From: Magnetospirillum aberrantis SpK
Lineage (GTDB): Bacteria; Pseudomonadota; Alphaproteobacteria; Rhodospirillales; Magnetospirillaceae
Direction of reading: 5' to 3'
Length of the DNA stretch: 64,000 bases
NCBI RefSeq assembly: GCF_011022235.1
Contig: NZ_JAAIYP010000036.1
Coordinates: forward strand, 1 to 64,000
In this document: in pieces, positions 8,294 to 17,258 of the stretch
Layout of the letters: each line of letters begins with the position of its first letter
How positions within the stretch are numbered: position 1 is the stretch's first letter
The notes under the pieces: generated by a model
What the model saw: only the letters and a program-made list of their open reading frames with translations
Database searches by the model: none
What the model was told of the DNA's origin: nothing
Made by a program: the position numbers and the translations under genes

Positions 8294-8332
8294 AGCCGTC
8301 CGCGAACGCAGGACGGCTCAGATAGTGGAGGG
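8294..8332 (+). promoter_or_regulatory. Leader hairpin and ribosome site of yjcH
   Basis: AGCCGTCC (8294-8301) pairs with GGACGGCT (8311-8318) across a 9-base loop. It is followed after 9 bases by GGAGG at 8328-8332, the strong Shine-Dalgarno that decides the TTG start at 8337. The hairpin could affect translation or leader stability. Confidence 0.45.
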
Positions 8333-8336
8333 TCAA

Positions 8337-8657
8337 TTGTCACAAGCACCTCACAATCAAGCGATGCATGACCACATCAGGAACAACCCAAAGTTCCACG
8401 AGCTTGTCACGAAGCGCACGTCCTTCGCCTGGACGTTGACGGCCATCATGCTGATCATCTATTTCGGCTTCATCCTCCTGATCGCCTATGGCAAGGCTTT
8501 CCTCGGGACCTCGCTGTCCGGCGGCACCACCACCATCGGTTTCCCCATCGGCGTCGCGGTCATCCTGTCGGCCATCGTGCTGACCGGCATTTACGTCCGT
8601 CGCGCCAACGGTGAATTCGACGAACTCAACCGCCAGATCATCGAGGAATCCCGCTGA
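8337..8657 (+). CDS. yjcH: YjcH (DUF485) small membrane protein
   Basis: A protein of 106 residues from the TTG at 8337. This start is chosen because GGAGG lies five bases upstream, whereas the in-frame ATG at 8364 has no ribosome site. The family signature is clear: [19 protein letters not shown], two transmembrane helices, then [15 protein letters not shown]. YjcH is the small partner of the acetate symporter ActP. Its stop overlaps the actP start (TGATG), indicating translational coupling. Confidence 0.88.
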   Translation: MSQAPHNQAMHDHIRNNPKFHELVTKRTSFAWTLTAIMLIIYFGFILLIAYGKAFLGTSLSGGTTTIGFPIGVAVILSAIVLTGIYVRRANGEFDELNRQIIEESR

Positions 8658-10345
8658 TGAAGATGCTGAAGACCGCATTCGCGGCCGCTACGCTCGCCGC
8701 CGGCGGGCTGATGGCCGCCACCACCACCGCCCTTGCGGCCGGCGCCGACATGGGCGCGGCCGAAAAGCAAGCCACCAACTGGCATGCCATCGTGATGTTC
8801 GTCATTTTCGTCGGCATCACCCTGGGCATCACCTATTGGGCCGCGCGCAAGAACAAGACCGCGGCTGACTTCTACGCCGCCGGTGGCGGCATCACCGGTT
8901 TCCAGAACGGTCTGGCCATCGCCGGCGACTACATGTCGGCCGCGTCGTTCCTGGGTATTTCCGCCCTGGTGTACGGATCGGGCTTTGACGGCCTGATCTT
9001 CTCGGTGGGCTGGCTGGTCGGTTGGCCGATCATCCTGTTCCTGATCGCCGAACGCCTGCGCAACCTCGGCAAGTTCACCTTCGCCGACGTGGCATCCTAT
9101 CGCCTTGCCCAAGGCCCGGTCCGCATCTTCGCGGCCACCGGCGCCCTGATCGTCGTGATCTTCTACCTGATCGGCCAGATGGTCGGCGCCGGCCAGCTCA
9201 TCAAGCTGCTGTTCGGCCTGGACTATATGATCGCGGTCGTCGTGGTCGGCGCGCTGATGATGATCTACGTGACCTTCGGCGGCATGACCGCCACCACCTG
9301 GGTCCAGATCATCAAGGCCTGCCTTCTGCTGGGCGGCGCGACCTTCATCGCGCTGGGTGTGATGAGCCACTTCGGCTTCTCGTTCGAGGCCCTGTTCACC
9401 AAGGCGGTCGAGGTCCATCCCAAGCACGGCGCCATCATGGCCCCCGGTTCGCTGGTGACCAATCCAGTCGACGCCATCTCGCTGGGCCTGACCCTGATGT
9501 TCGGCACCGCCGGCCTGCCGCACATCCTGATGCGCTTCTTCACCGTGCCGAACGCCAAGGAAGCCCGCAAGTCGGTCTTCTACGCCACCGGCTTCATCGG
9601 CTACTTCTACATCCTGACCTTCATCATCGGCTTCGGCGCCATCACCCTGGTGGCCACCGATCCCCAGTACATCGACGCGGCCAAGGGTGGTCTGGCGCTC
9701 AAGGGCGGCGGCAACATGCCCGCCATCTGGCTGGCGCACGCCATCGGCGGCGACATGTTCCTGGGCTTCATCTCGGCGGTCGCCTTCGCCACCATCCTGG
9801 CGGTGGTGTCGGGTCTGACCCTGGCTGGCGCCTCGGCCATCTCGCATGACCTCTATGCCAACGTGTTCGCCCGTGGGCGCACCACCGAGGCTTCGGAAGT
9901 CCGCGTCTCCAAGATGGCCTCTCTGGGCCTCGGCGTCATCGCCGTGATCCTGGGCATCATCTTCGAAAGGCAAAACGTCGCGTTCATCGTGGCTCTGACC
10001 TTCTCCATCGCCGCCTCGGCCACCTTCCCGGTGCTGGTGATGGCGATGTTCTCGAAGAACCTGACCACCCGCGGCGCCGTCATCGGCGGTTACATCGGCC
10101 TGATCGGCTCGGTGGGCTGCGTGATCCTGTCCAAGGTGGTGTGGGTCCAGAGCTTCGGTTTCGCCGACCCCATCTTCCCGTTCGTGTACCCGACCCTGTT
10201 CACCATGCCCGCCGCCTTCATCGGTTGCTGGCTGTTCTCGGCGCTCGACAACTCGCCGCGCGCCCAGGCTGAACGGGCTGCCTACCCCGCCCAGGCCATC
10301 CGGTCCGAGACCGGTCTGGGTGCCGAAGGTGCTGCCTCCCACTAA
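8657..10345 (+). CDS. actP: Cation/acetate symporter ActP
   Basis: A protein of 562 residues of the sodium:solute symporter family. An N-terminal signal-like segment (residues 1-28, ending TTTALAAG) precedes about 13 transmembrane helices. Family motifs include [31 protein letters not shown] and [25 protein letters not shown]. It imports acetate and similar short carboxylates with a cation at the inner membrane. It is co-transcribed with yjcH, is ended by an intrinsic terminator, and is divergent from the DUF294 gene. Confidence 0.93.
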   Translation: MKMLKTAFAAATLAAGGLMAATTTALAAGADMGAAEKQATNWHAIVMFVIFVGITLGITYWAARKNKTAADFYAAGGGITGFQNGLAIAGDYMSAASFLGISALVYGSGFDGLIFSVGWLVGWPIILFLIAERLRNLGKFTFADVASYRLAQGPVRIFAATGALIVVIFYLIGQMVGAGQLIKLLFGLDYMIAVVVVGALMMIYVTFGGMTATTWVQIIKACLLLGGATFIALGVMSHFGFSFEALFTKAVEVHPKHGAIMAPGSLVTNPVDAISLGLTLMFGTAGLPHILMRFFTVPNAKEARKSVFYATGFIGYFYILTFIIGFGAITLVATDPQYIDAAKGGLALKGGGNMPAIWLAHAIGGDMFLGFISAVAFATILAVVSGLTLAGASAISHDLYANVFARGRTTEASEVRVSKMASLGLGVIAVILGIIFERQNVAFIVALTFSIAASATFPVLVMAMFSKNLTTRGAVIGGYIGLIGSVGCVILSKVVWVQSFGFADPIFPFVYPTLFTMPAAFIGCWLFSALDNSPRAQAERAAYPAQAIRSETGLGAEGAASH

Positions 10346-10382
10346 GGGTCGCACGTTCCAACATTCTTCGAAGAATAAACTT

Positions 10383-10413
10383 GGCCGCCGGCTTACCCCC
10401 GGCGGCCCTTTTT
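10383..10413 (+). terminator. Intrinsic terminator of yjcH-actP
   Basis: GGCCGCCGG, loop of 7, CCGGCGGCC, then CTTTTTAT: a perfect 9-bp GC stem with a T-run, 37 bases after the actP stop. Confidence 0.92.
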
Positions 10414-10493
10414 ATGTGGAACACCGCCAGGCGAAGTGGGGAGCCGGAATTGGAAGGCGCCCCTTCCTCGCCAATCCGGGATAAACCAAAAGA

Positions 10494-10522
10494 AAAACCC
10501 CGCTCGAACCGAGCGGGGTTTT
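10494..10522 (-). terminator. Intrinsic terminator of the OmpA-like gene
   Basis: AAAACCCCGCTCG, loop AAC, CGAGCGGGGTTTT: a perfect 13-bp stem, 20 bases beyond the stop of the OmpA-like gene on the minus strand. It works in either direction. Confidence 0.88.
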
Positions 10523-10541
10523 CCGTAACCTGTCCTTGGGA

Positions 10542-11648
10542 TCAGCGGTTGACCAGCACCGCGTCCACACGATCCGGGGAACCGCTGCCCTCGAACTTGT
10601 TGCCCAGCGCCCGCACCTCGATCCGGGTGGAGCGCAGGCCCTTGTCCATCAGGTACTTGCGGACCTCAAGCGCACGCGACAACGACAGCCGGCGGGCCTT
10701 GGACGCGCTGGCGTCGTCGCCGTCGGCATAGGCCATCAACTGCAAGCCCAGGCCTTCATCCTTGAGCATGCGCTTGGCCAAGAGGTCCAACTCGCCGCGC
10801 GAAGCGTCGGACAGACGCGCGCTCTCGACCGAGAACGGCACCGTCAAGGTGTCGCCACGAAACGCCGACGGGGCCGAAACCGGCGCGGCGGGCGGCAGCG
10901 CCGCAACTTCCTGGGCCTTTTGTTCGACCGCCGCAACCACCTCGGTCTTGGCCGCCGGCAAGGGTGGGGGCGTCAACGCCATCGGAGGCAGCGCCGCCAC
11001 TTCCGCCTTGGGAAGTTCGACCTTGGGGGCCTCGACCTTCGGAATCTCTATTTTCGGAGCTTCGACCTTCGCCAACTCCACCTTCGGCGGCTCAGCCTTG
11101 GGAGCGGCAACCTTGGACGCCTCAACCTTGGGCACTTCGGCCTTGGCCTCGACAACCGGCGCGGCCTTGGGCAATTCGGGCAACGACACCTGCGGCCCCG
11201 TCACGGCCGGCTCGCTCATCTGGGGCTTGGCCGGCGGTTGAGCCGCCGGCTTGGCCTCCTGGGACGACTGGACCAAATCGGCCATGCTGTCGGCCGAGGC
11301 CGACGCCGGCACCACCGAAGACTTCTTGGCCGGCTTGGGCGCGGCCTTGGCCGACTTGACGGTTTTGGGCGTCTTGGCATAAGGCTGGGCACCAGCCTTG
11401 TAAGGCCGGTACTGCACGCCCTGGCTGGCGGAGGAACGCGGCGCCACCTGCGGCTGCGACGGCGCGACACCGTCCGCCTTCAGCATATCCGCCAAAGTAG
11501 GTTGATGCCCCAGGCTGTCGAGCACCGACCAATTAACCTCGACACTGGGGCGGCTGTTGCCGCCGATCACCACCTGGGCCGACGCCGGCAGCGCCACAGC
11601 GGTCATCACCGCACCATAGGCCAGAACTCGCCAACTCGACCGCTTCAT
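10542..11648 (-). CDS. OmpA-domain protein with a Lys/Pro/Glu repeat linker
   Basis: A protein of 368 residues. A signal peptide (MKRSSWRVLAYGAVMTAVALPASA) is followed by a long low-complexity linker in which KVEAPK-type units recur about nine times (roughly residues 170-235). The C-terminal OmpA-like domain (about residues 260-368) has AYADGDDASASKARRLSLSRALEVRKYL and IEVRALGNK. The domain would bind peptidoglycan in the periplasm while the charged Pro-rich linker spans it. The start is the ATG at 11648; the upstream ATG is less likely. It appears to be transcribed alone. Confidence 0.85.
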   Translation of the reverse strand: MKRSSWRVLAYGAVMTAVALPASAQVVIGGNSRPSVEVNWSVLDSLGHQPTLADMLKADGVAPSQPQVAPRSSASQGVQYRPYKAGAQPYAKTPKTVKSAKAAPKPAKKSSVVPASASADSMADLVQSSQEAKPAAQPPAKPQMSEPAVTGPQVSLPELPKAAPVVEAKAEVPKVEASKVAAPKAEPPKVELAKVEAPKIEIPKVEAPKVELPKAEVAALPPMALTPPPLPAAKTEVVAAVEQKAQEVAALPPAAPVSAPSAFRGDTLTVPFSVESARLSDASRGELDLLAKRMLKDEGLGLQLMAYADGDDASASKARRLSLSRALEVRKYLMDKGLRSTRIEVRALGNKFEGSGSPDRVDAVLVNR

Positions 11649-11800
11649 GGGACGGCACCCCCCGCTCAAAAGACAACTGGCGGCAAGACTAACCGATGGC
11701 TGACTCCGCTACAACAGCATGTTGCCGAAAACGCCACAGGCGTTGCCAGGATGTCACGGAAACGGGCAAGAAAAAGCAAAATCGAGGTCCCAAAGAACCT

Positions 11801-11827
11801 GCGGGCGGAACATGAGGTTCCGCCCGC
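11801..11827 (-). terminator. Hairpin downstream of the suhB-like gene
   Basis: GCGGGCGGAAC, loop ATGAG, GTTCCGCCCGC: a perfect 11-bp stem, 32 bases after the stop of the inositol-phosphatase gene on the minus strand. The T-run is weak, so it may need a factor. Confidence 0.6.
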
Positions 11828-11859
11828 ATCATTGGAATCATTCAGAAGTCAGCAGCGGA

Positions 11860-12666
11860 TCAGCCCGCCCCACCCCGTGCCTTCTTGAGCAGCGACACCA
11901 GCTTGGACTGAAGATGGTCGTTGGCGGCCACCACGTCGCAGGTCGCCAGCACGTCGGGCTTGCCGTCCATGTCGGTGACATAGCCTCCGGCCTCGCGCAC
12001 CAGGACGATACCGGCGGCGATGTCCCACGGCTTGAGCCCGCGTTCCCAATAACCGTCGCAACGGCCCGCCGCCACATAGGCCAGATCCAGCGACGCGGAC
12101 CCGAAACGGCGCAGACCGGCACAGGAATCCATCGCCACCTCCAATTCCTTCATGAACTCGTCACGGCCGGGACGTCCACGATGGGGAATGCCGGTGGTCA
12201 GCACCGCCTCTTCCATCTTGCGGCGCGCGGAGACGCGCAAACGCCAGTCGTTCAGATAGGCGCCGCCCCCCTTCTCGCCATGGAACATGGAATCGGAAAT
12301 GGGTTCGTACACCACGCCAGCGACCAGTTCGCCGTCGCGTTCCAGACCGATGGAAATGGCGAAATGGGGAATGCCGTGGATGAAGTTGGTGGTGCCATCG
12401 ATGGGGTCGACGATCCAGCGATGGCTCTTGTCATCGCCGGCCACCTCGCCGCCTTCCTCGAGCAGAAAGCCGAAACCGGGCCGCGCCTTCTTCAATTCCT
12501 GGCGCAGCACCTTCTCCGCCTGAAGATCGGCCGAGGTGACGAAATCAGCCGTGCCCTTCATGGACACCTGCAACTTCTCGACCTCGCCGAAGTCGCGCAC
12601 CATACCGCGGCCTGCCTTGCGGGCGGCGCCCATCATCACGTTGAGAATGGCGGAACGGACGATCAC
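11860..12666 (-). CDS. suhB: Inositol-1-monophosphatase family protein (SuhB-like)
   Basis: A protein of 268 residues from the GTG at 12666, which has GGAG ten bases upstream. The metal-dependent phosphatase motifs are intact: EEGGE (near residue 70), WIVDPIDGTTNFIHGIPHF (near residue 85) and KPWDIAAGIVLVREAGG near the C-terminus. It hydrolyses myo-inositol-1-phosphate or related sugar phosphates; SuhB homologues also act in ribosomal RNA antitermination. It lies just downstream of efp on the same strand, 84 bases apart, and may be co-transcribed with it. Confidence 0.88.
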   Translation of the reverse strand: MIVRSAILNVMMGAARKAGRGMVRDFGEVEKLQVSMKGTADFVTSADLQAEKVLRQELKKARPGFGFLLEEGGEVAGDDKSHRWIVDPIDGTTNFIHGIPHFAISIGLERDGELVAGVVYEPISDSMFHGEKGGGAYLNDWRLRVSARRKMEEAVLTTGIPHRGRPGRDEFMKELEVAMDSCAGLRRFGSASLDLAYVAAGRCDGYWERGLKPWDIAAGIVLVREAGGYVTDMDGKPDVLATCDVVAANDHLQSKLVSLLKKARGGAG

Positions 12667-12750
12667 GGCGGAAACTCCTTGGAACCTGAAAAATACGAAG
12701 CCGCTCCTTGGAACAATGCCCAAGGAGCGGCCATTTCACCACAAAATCGC

Positions 12751-13314
12751 TTACTTGGCGCGCTCGACGTAGGAACAGTCGCCGGTGTTGACGACGATCT
12801 TTTCGCCCTCGGCGATGAACGGCGGCACCAGGATCTTGAGACCGTTCTCAAGCTTGGCCGGCTTGTACGACGACGACGCGGTCTGGCCCTTGACCACCGG
12901 GTCGGCCTCGACCACCAGCATGACCACCTTTTCCGGCAAGGAGACCGACACCGGCGACCCTTCGATGAAATCCACGGCGACCTGCATGCCGTCTTGCAGG
13001 AAGGCGGCGGCTTCGCCCAGAACCTCGGTCGGCACGGTGAACTGTTCGAACGATTCCTGATCCATGAAGGTCAGGTGCTCGCCGTCGACGAACAGGAAGG
13101 TGCAGTCCTTTTCCTCGACGTTGCACTTTTCCACGGTGTCGGCGGTGCGCCAGCGCTCGTTGGTCTTGGTGCCGGTGCGGATGTCGCGCATTTCGACGGT
13201 GATGAAGGCGCCGCCCTTGCCCGGCTGGACGATAGCGGTCTTGAGCACGGCCCACTGGCGGCTGTTGTGCTCGATGATGTTGCCGACACGAATCAGGTTG
13301 GCGTTGATCTTCAT
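12751..13314 (-). CDS. efp: Translation elongation factor P
   Basis: A protein of 187 residues, normal length. The three beta-barrel domains are recognisable. The loop PGKGGAF carries Lys33, the residue modified by beta-lysine, matching Lys34 of E. coli EF-P. The C-terminal signature GLKILVPPFIAEGEKIVVNTGDCSYVER is present in a variant form. EF-P relieves ribosome stalling at polyproline. The modifying enzymes EpmB and EpmA are encoded within 3.5 kb. Confidence 0.95.
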   Translation of the reverse strand: MKINANLIRVGNIIEHNSRQWAVLKTAIVQPGKGGAFITVEMRDIRTGTKTNERWRTADTVEKCNVEEKDCTFLFVDGEHLTFMDQESFEQFTVPTEVLGEAAAFLQDGMQVAVDFIEGSPVSVSLPEKVVMLVVEADPVVKGQTASSSYKPAKLENGLKILVPPFIAEGEKIVVNTGDCSYVERAK

Positions 13315-13552
13315 GTGATGAAATCTCGACGGGCTTGCGGGAAATTGGCGCGGAACCTAGCAGGTTGGCCGTCATAAGGCAACCCACGCGCACCAGACGC
13401 GCACGCTGCCTGCCAGAACCTGCGACTTTCGTCGGTTTTTTGGCCTCGCCGGCCTTTCCCCACAAAGCACGGCCACGTACAATCCCTTTGTATTGGGGGC
13501 TCCTTCGTAATGGGGGAATGGACGGATGGCCGAAGGAGGGGGAAAACAGACC

Positions 13553-14353
13553 ATGCGACGTTTGCTGATCGTCACGGCCTGCCTTGTCGCCAGTTGGCCC
13601 GTTCCCGGCCTGAGCGACGAAGGGCGATGGTGGGACTTCGCCGGCACCAAGGTCAGCATCGACAAGCAGGCCGACGGCAGCGAGCGCGCCACCATCCGAC
13701 GGGATGGCGCCGAACCGGTGGTCATCGATTCCCGCGCCATGCGGGTCCGCGAACCGGCCGGCCTCAACGTCACCGGCGGCGACACGCCGCAACTGGTGCT
13801 GACCACCTGGTCAGGCGAGGAAGGGTGCTGCTACAGGGTCCATCTGGTGGAGTTGGGGGAACCCCCCCACCTGATCCAGTCCTTCGACCTGGGACGCAGC
13901 GACATCGACATCTTCAACCAGTTCGACGACGACCCGGCGCTGGAGATCGGCCTGCCGGACTGGAGCTTCGCCGGATGGCCGCATGGTTTCGCCTTTACCC
14001 CGGTTCCGCGCGTCATCCTGCACTGGGATGGCCAGCAATACGTCCCCTCGGCCAAGTTGATGCGGGCCGGCATCATGCTCTATCAGATGCAGGAACGCCG
14101 CCAACCCAACAGCGCCGAGGAAACGGCCGGCGCCATCTTCAAGGACACGCTCGACATGATCTATGCCGGGCGCATGAAGGCGGCCCGGACCCTTCTCCGG
14201 CAATTGCTGCCGCGAACCAAGGAAAACAAGGTCCTTGAGCGGGCGTTCTTCGACTGCAAGCTGCCGGCCAGCCCATGGTGGCCGTTCGTCGCCAGCCTCA
14301 ACAACCTTCCGGCCAAGCCGCCAAGCGCCAGTTGCAGCGCCGAACAAAGCTGA
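13553..14353 (+). CDS. Secreted protein of unknown function
   Basis: A protein of 266 residues with a signal peptide (MRRLLIVTACLVASWPVPGLS), so probably periplasmic. A beta-rich first half (RATIRRDGAEPVVIDSRAM, PQLVLTTWSGEEGCCYRVHL) includes a Cys pair, GCC. A helical C-terminus carries DTLDMIYAGRMKAARTLLRQ, and two further Cys (FFDCKLP, ASCS). The family is not recognised. The start at 13553 is chosen for GGAGG at 13536-13540. Its stop abuts the epmB stop, the two forming TGATCA. Its place between the EF-P modification genes may be chance. Confidence 0.65.
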   Translation: MRRLLIVTACLVASWPVPGLSDEGRWWDFAGTKVSIDKQADGSERATIRRDGAEPVVIDSRAMRVREPAGLNVTGGDTPQLVLTTWSGEEGCCYRVHLVELGEPPHLIQSFDLGRSDIDIFNQFDDDPALEIGLPDWSFAGWPHGFAFTPVPRVILHWDGQQYVPSAKLMRAGIMLYQMQERRQPNSAEETAGAIFKDTLDMIYAGRMKAARTLLRQLLPRTKENKVLERAFFDCKLPASPWWPFVASLNNLPAKPPSASCSAEQS

Positions 14354-15418
14354 TCATCGCGGGGGATAGGGGTGCCTGCGGCCCCGCCAGTCGGTCACCT
14401 CCCCCCTTTCCTCGTCCCAGAATTCCGGCATCAGCGGCACCTTGCCGGCCCCGCCGGGAATGTCGAGGACATAGGTCGGCTGGGCGATGCCGGTCAGACG
14501 CCCCCGCAATTGCCGCATGATCGCCTGACCTTCGGCGATACTCAGGCGGAAATGTCCGGTTCCCCGCGCCAGATCGGGATGGTGCAGGTAATAGGGCCGC
14601 ACCCGGTTGCGAACCAGGGCCCGGAACAGTTCCTCCAGCGTCTCGGCGCTGTCGTTGACGCCTTTCAGCAACACCGTCTGCGACACCAGCGGAATGCCAG
14701 CATCGGCCAGACGGCGCAACCCCCGGCGGGCAACCGGCGACAATTCGCGGGCGTGGTTGACGTGCACCGACACCCACACCGCCAGATCCGAATCGGACGA
14801 CGGCCGCAACGCCCCCGCCAGTACCGGGGTAACGCGCTCGGGATCGGCCACCGGGATGCGCGAATGGAAGCGCAGCACCTCCACATGACCGATGCGTTCG
14901 ACACGCTCGACCAACTCGGCCAGACGGTTGGGCGGCAGCATCAGCGGGTCGCCGCCGGTAACGACGATCTCGCGCACCCCCGGCTTGCCCGCGACATAGG
15001 CCAACGCTTCGTCCAACTCGGCCGAAGACAGGGTGCCGTCGGCGTCGCCGACCATGTCGCGCCGGAAACAAAAGCGGCAATAGACCGGGCAAACCATGAT
15101 CGGCTTCAGCAACACCCGATCCGGGTAACGGTGGACGATCCCCTTGACCGGGCTGTAGGCTGCGTCGCCAATGGGATCGGCCCGTTCCTCGGGCGCGACC
15201 TCCAACTCGGCCGCCGAGGGAACGAACTGGCGCGCCACCGGATCGGCCGGATCATTCAGGTCGATCAAATCGGCCAAGGTGGGCGTCAGGGCGATCACGC
15301 TGTTGCGGGCGACCCGTTCCAGCGCGGCACGCGCCGCCGGCGGGGCCAGACCGGCCTCGACCAATTCGGCGGGGGTGCGAAGCGAGCGGCGGCGGATGGG
15401 TGTAGGTTCGGAAGACAT
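14354..15418 (-). CDS. epmB: EF-P lysine 2,3-aminomutase EpmB
   Basis: A protein of 354 residues of the KamA family. The radical SAM motif C-x3-C-x2-C is in CPVYCRFCFRRDMVG (near residue 108), followed by VTGGDPLMLPPNRL. The C-terminal PLP region ends in YVLDIPGGAGKVPLMPE. EpmB turns (S)-alpha-lysine into (R)-beta-lysine, which EpmA attaches to EF-P. It diverges from epmA with only 20 bases between the start codons, so the two promoters must overlap the coding regions or each other. Confidence 0.9.
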   Translation of the reverse strand: MSSEPTPIRRRSLRTPAELVEAGLAPPAARAALERVARNSVIALTPTLADLIDLNDPADPVARQFVPSAAELEVAPEERADPIGDAAYSPVKGIVHRYPDRVLLKPIMVCPVYCRFCFRRDMVGDADGTLSSAELDEALAYVAGKPGVREIVVTGGDPLMLPPNRLAELVERVERIGHVEVLRFHSRIPVADPERVTPVLAGALRPSSDSDLAVWVSVHVNHARELSPVARRGLRRLADAGIPLVSQTVLLKGVNDSAETLEELFRALVRNRVRPYYLHHPDLARGTGHFRLSIAEGQAIMRQLRGRLTGIAQPTYVLDIPGGAGKVPLMPEFWDEERGEVTDWRGRRHPYPPR

Positions 15419-15438
15419 CGCTATTGGATAGAGGATTT

Positions 15439-16497
15439 ATGGACCAAGGCAAAGAGTGGTGGCGCCCCGAGATTTTCGCAACCCGGCGGGACGCCCTCAG
15501 GAAACGCCAGCGGGTGCTGACGGCGGTACGCGGTTTCTTCGCCGAACGCGACTTCGACGAGGTCGAGACCCCTTGCCTTCAGCTTAGCCCCGGCCTCGAA
15601 CCGCACCTCAAGGCCTTCGCCACCCGTCTGGAAGACCCATGGGGAGAGGCGCCCGGCACGCTGTACCTGCACACCAGTCCCGAATTCACCATGAAGAAGC
15701 TGCTGGTGGCCGGGGTCGAGCGGCTGTACCAGATCGCCCGCGTGTTCCGCAACGGCGAACGCTCGGCAACCCACCATCCCGAGTTCACCATGCTGGAATG
15801 GTATCGCGCCGGCGGCGACCTCGGGCAATTGATGGACGACACCGAGGAACTGGTGCGCATCTGCGCCCGCGCCGCAGGGGCCACCCACATGGAGCACCAG
15901 GGCCGCATCTGCGACCCGTTCCTTAACTGGCGGCGGCTGTCGGTGGCCGACGCCTTTTTCGACTATTGCGACATGGACGTCCTGGCGACCGCTCCCGATC
16001 CCATGAACCCCGAGCGCGACCTGATCGCCCGCGAGGCACGGCGGCTGGGCATCTCGGTCTCGGAGGGCGACCGCTGGGACGACATCTTCTTCAAGATCAT
16101 GCTGGACCGCATCGAACCCCATCTGGGATTCGGCGTGCCCGTGATCCTGCATTCCTATCCGGTGTCCATGGCCGCACTGGCGCGGCCGTCGCCCGCCGAC
16201 CCACGCGTGGCCGAACGTTTCGAGGCCTATGGCTGCGGCGTCGAATTGTGCAACGCCTTCGGCGAATTGACCGACGCCACCGAACAGCGCCGCCGCTTCC
16301 AAGCCGACATGGACCTGAAACAGGCCCTTTACGGCGAGCGCTATCCTATCGACGAGGATTTCCTGGCGGCCCTGGCCGCCGGCATGCCCGATTGCGCCGG
16401 CATCGCGCTGGGGCTGGATCGGCTGATCATGCTGCTGTGCGGCGCCGGCAGCCTGGAACAGGTGCTGTGGGCGCCGGTGACGAAGTTTGGCAGTTGA
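15439..16497 (+). CDS. epmA: EF-P--(R)-beta-lysine ligase EpmA (GenX/PoxA)
   Basis: A protein of 352 residues, a class II lysyl-tRNA synthetase-like enzyme without the anticodon-binding domain. Motif 2 is visible as RVFRNGERSATHHPEFTMLEWYRA and motif 3 as GIALGLDRLIMLLCG. It ligates beta-lysine to the EF-P lysine. The start at 15439 has GAGG at 15431-15434. Its stop and that of the Rrf2 regulator meet as TGATCA. Confidence 0.93.
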   Translation: MDQGKEWWRPEIFATRRDALRKRQRVLTAVRGFFAERDFDEVETPCLQLSPGLEPHLKAFATRLEDPWGEAPGTLYLHTSPEFTMKKLLVAGVERLYQIARVFRNGERSATHHPEFTMLEWYRAGGDLGQLMDDTEELVRICARAAGATHMEHQGRICDPFLNWRRLSVADAFFDYCDMDVLATAPDPMNPERDLIAREARRLGISVSEGDRWDDIFFKIMLDRIEPHLGFGVPVILHSYPVSMAALARPSPADPRVAERFEAYGCGVELCNAFGELTDATEQRRRFQADMDLKQALYGERYPIDEDFLAALAAGMPDCAGIALGLDRLIMLLCGAGSLEQVLWAPVTKFGS

Positions 16498-16884
16498 TCA
16501 GGCCAGATCGGCCAGCGTCTTGCGATCCAGAACCCCCAGAAAGGCCGAAAGCGCGTCGCTCACCAGCCCCGTCAGCTTGCAGTGCGGAATGGGGCAACAG
16601 CCCGGTCCTTCCAGACACGGCAGCAGGATCAGGTTTTCCTCTTCCCGCACCAAGGTTCCGATATTGATGTCGGCGGGATCACGCGCCAGCCGAAGCCCGC
16701 CGTTCTTGCCCCGTACGGTGGTGAGGTAGCCCAGTTCCGACAGACGCCGGACGATCTTTTTCAGATGTTCCGAGGAAATGTCGTAAAAATCGGCGACCTC
16801 GCGCACGGTGCAGACACGTTCACGCCGGGCCGCTAGGTACAACAGCAAACGCAAGGAAAAGTCGGTAAACTGGGTGATCTTCAT
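16498..16884 (-). CDS. Rrf2-family regulator, NsrR-like
   Basis: A protein of 128 residues. The winged-helix DNA-binding part includes VCTVREVADFYDISSEHLKKIV and TVRGKNGGLRLARDP. The cluster-binding cysteines sit in CLEGPGCCPIPHCKL (about residues 91-105), with spacing like the [2Fe-2S]/[4Fe-4S] site of NsrR, a nitric-oxide-sensing repressor. IscR spacing is different. Its start overlaps the end of the Hpt gene by four bases (ATGA), so the two share a transcript. Targets in the window are not identified. Confidence 0.82.
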   Translation of the reverse strand: MKITQFTDFSLRLLLYLAARRERVCTVREVADFYDISSEHLKKIVRRLSELGYLTTVRGKNGGLRLARDPADINIGTLVREEENLILLPCLEGPGCCPIPHCKLTGLVSDALSAFLGVLDRKTLADLA

Positions 16885-17207
16885 GACTGCCCCGCAGCAG
16901 GAAGCTGCCCGTATACCGCAAGTTGGTTTGATCGTTCAATCACTTGCGCACAAAGGTCTGCCATGCCTTCCGCGCATCCATCCATGGCCATCCGTTCAAG
17001 GCGGCTCAAAAGATCGTAAAGATGGTCCTCGCCGAACAACCCGGCCTTGCCCCGCATGGCGTGGGCATGCTCGCCCATCTCTTCCAGGGAACCTCCCAAC
17101 AAACCGGACAGCGTCGCCGAGTCCTTCAACATCTCGGCGACGAATTGCGGCAACAAATGCTCCAGCCCTTCGGGGATGTTGGGTGGAGGGGGCATGACTT
17201 CGGACAT
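16881..17207 (-). CDS. Histidine phosphotransfer (Hpt) domain protein
   Basis: A protein of 108 residues: a single four-helix Hpt domain with the phospho-acceptor His in EHAHAMRGKAGLFGEDHL (near residue 50). It would relay phosphate between a histidine kinase and a response regulator. No kinase or receiver lies beside it, so its partners are elsewhere. It is translationally coupled to the NsrR-like gene and lies 51 bases downstream of the MCP gene, possibly in one transcript with it. Confidence 0.8.
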   Translation of the reverse strand: MSEVMPPPPNIPEGLEHLLPQFVAEMLKDSATLSGLLGGSLEEMGEHAHAMRGKAGLFGEDHLYDLLSRLERMAMDGCAEGMADLCAQVIERSNQLAVYGQLPAAGQS

Positions 17208-17258
17208 GTCGGGGGGGCCTCCGGCATCCTCGTTGAAACACCCGATGATAGCATCCGT

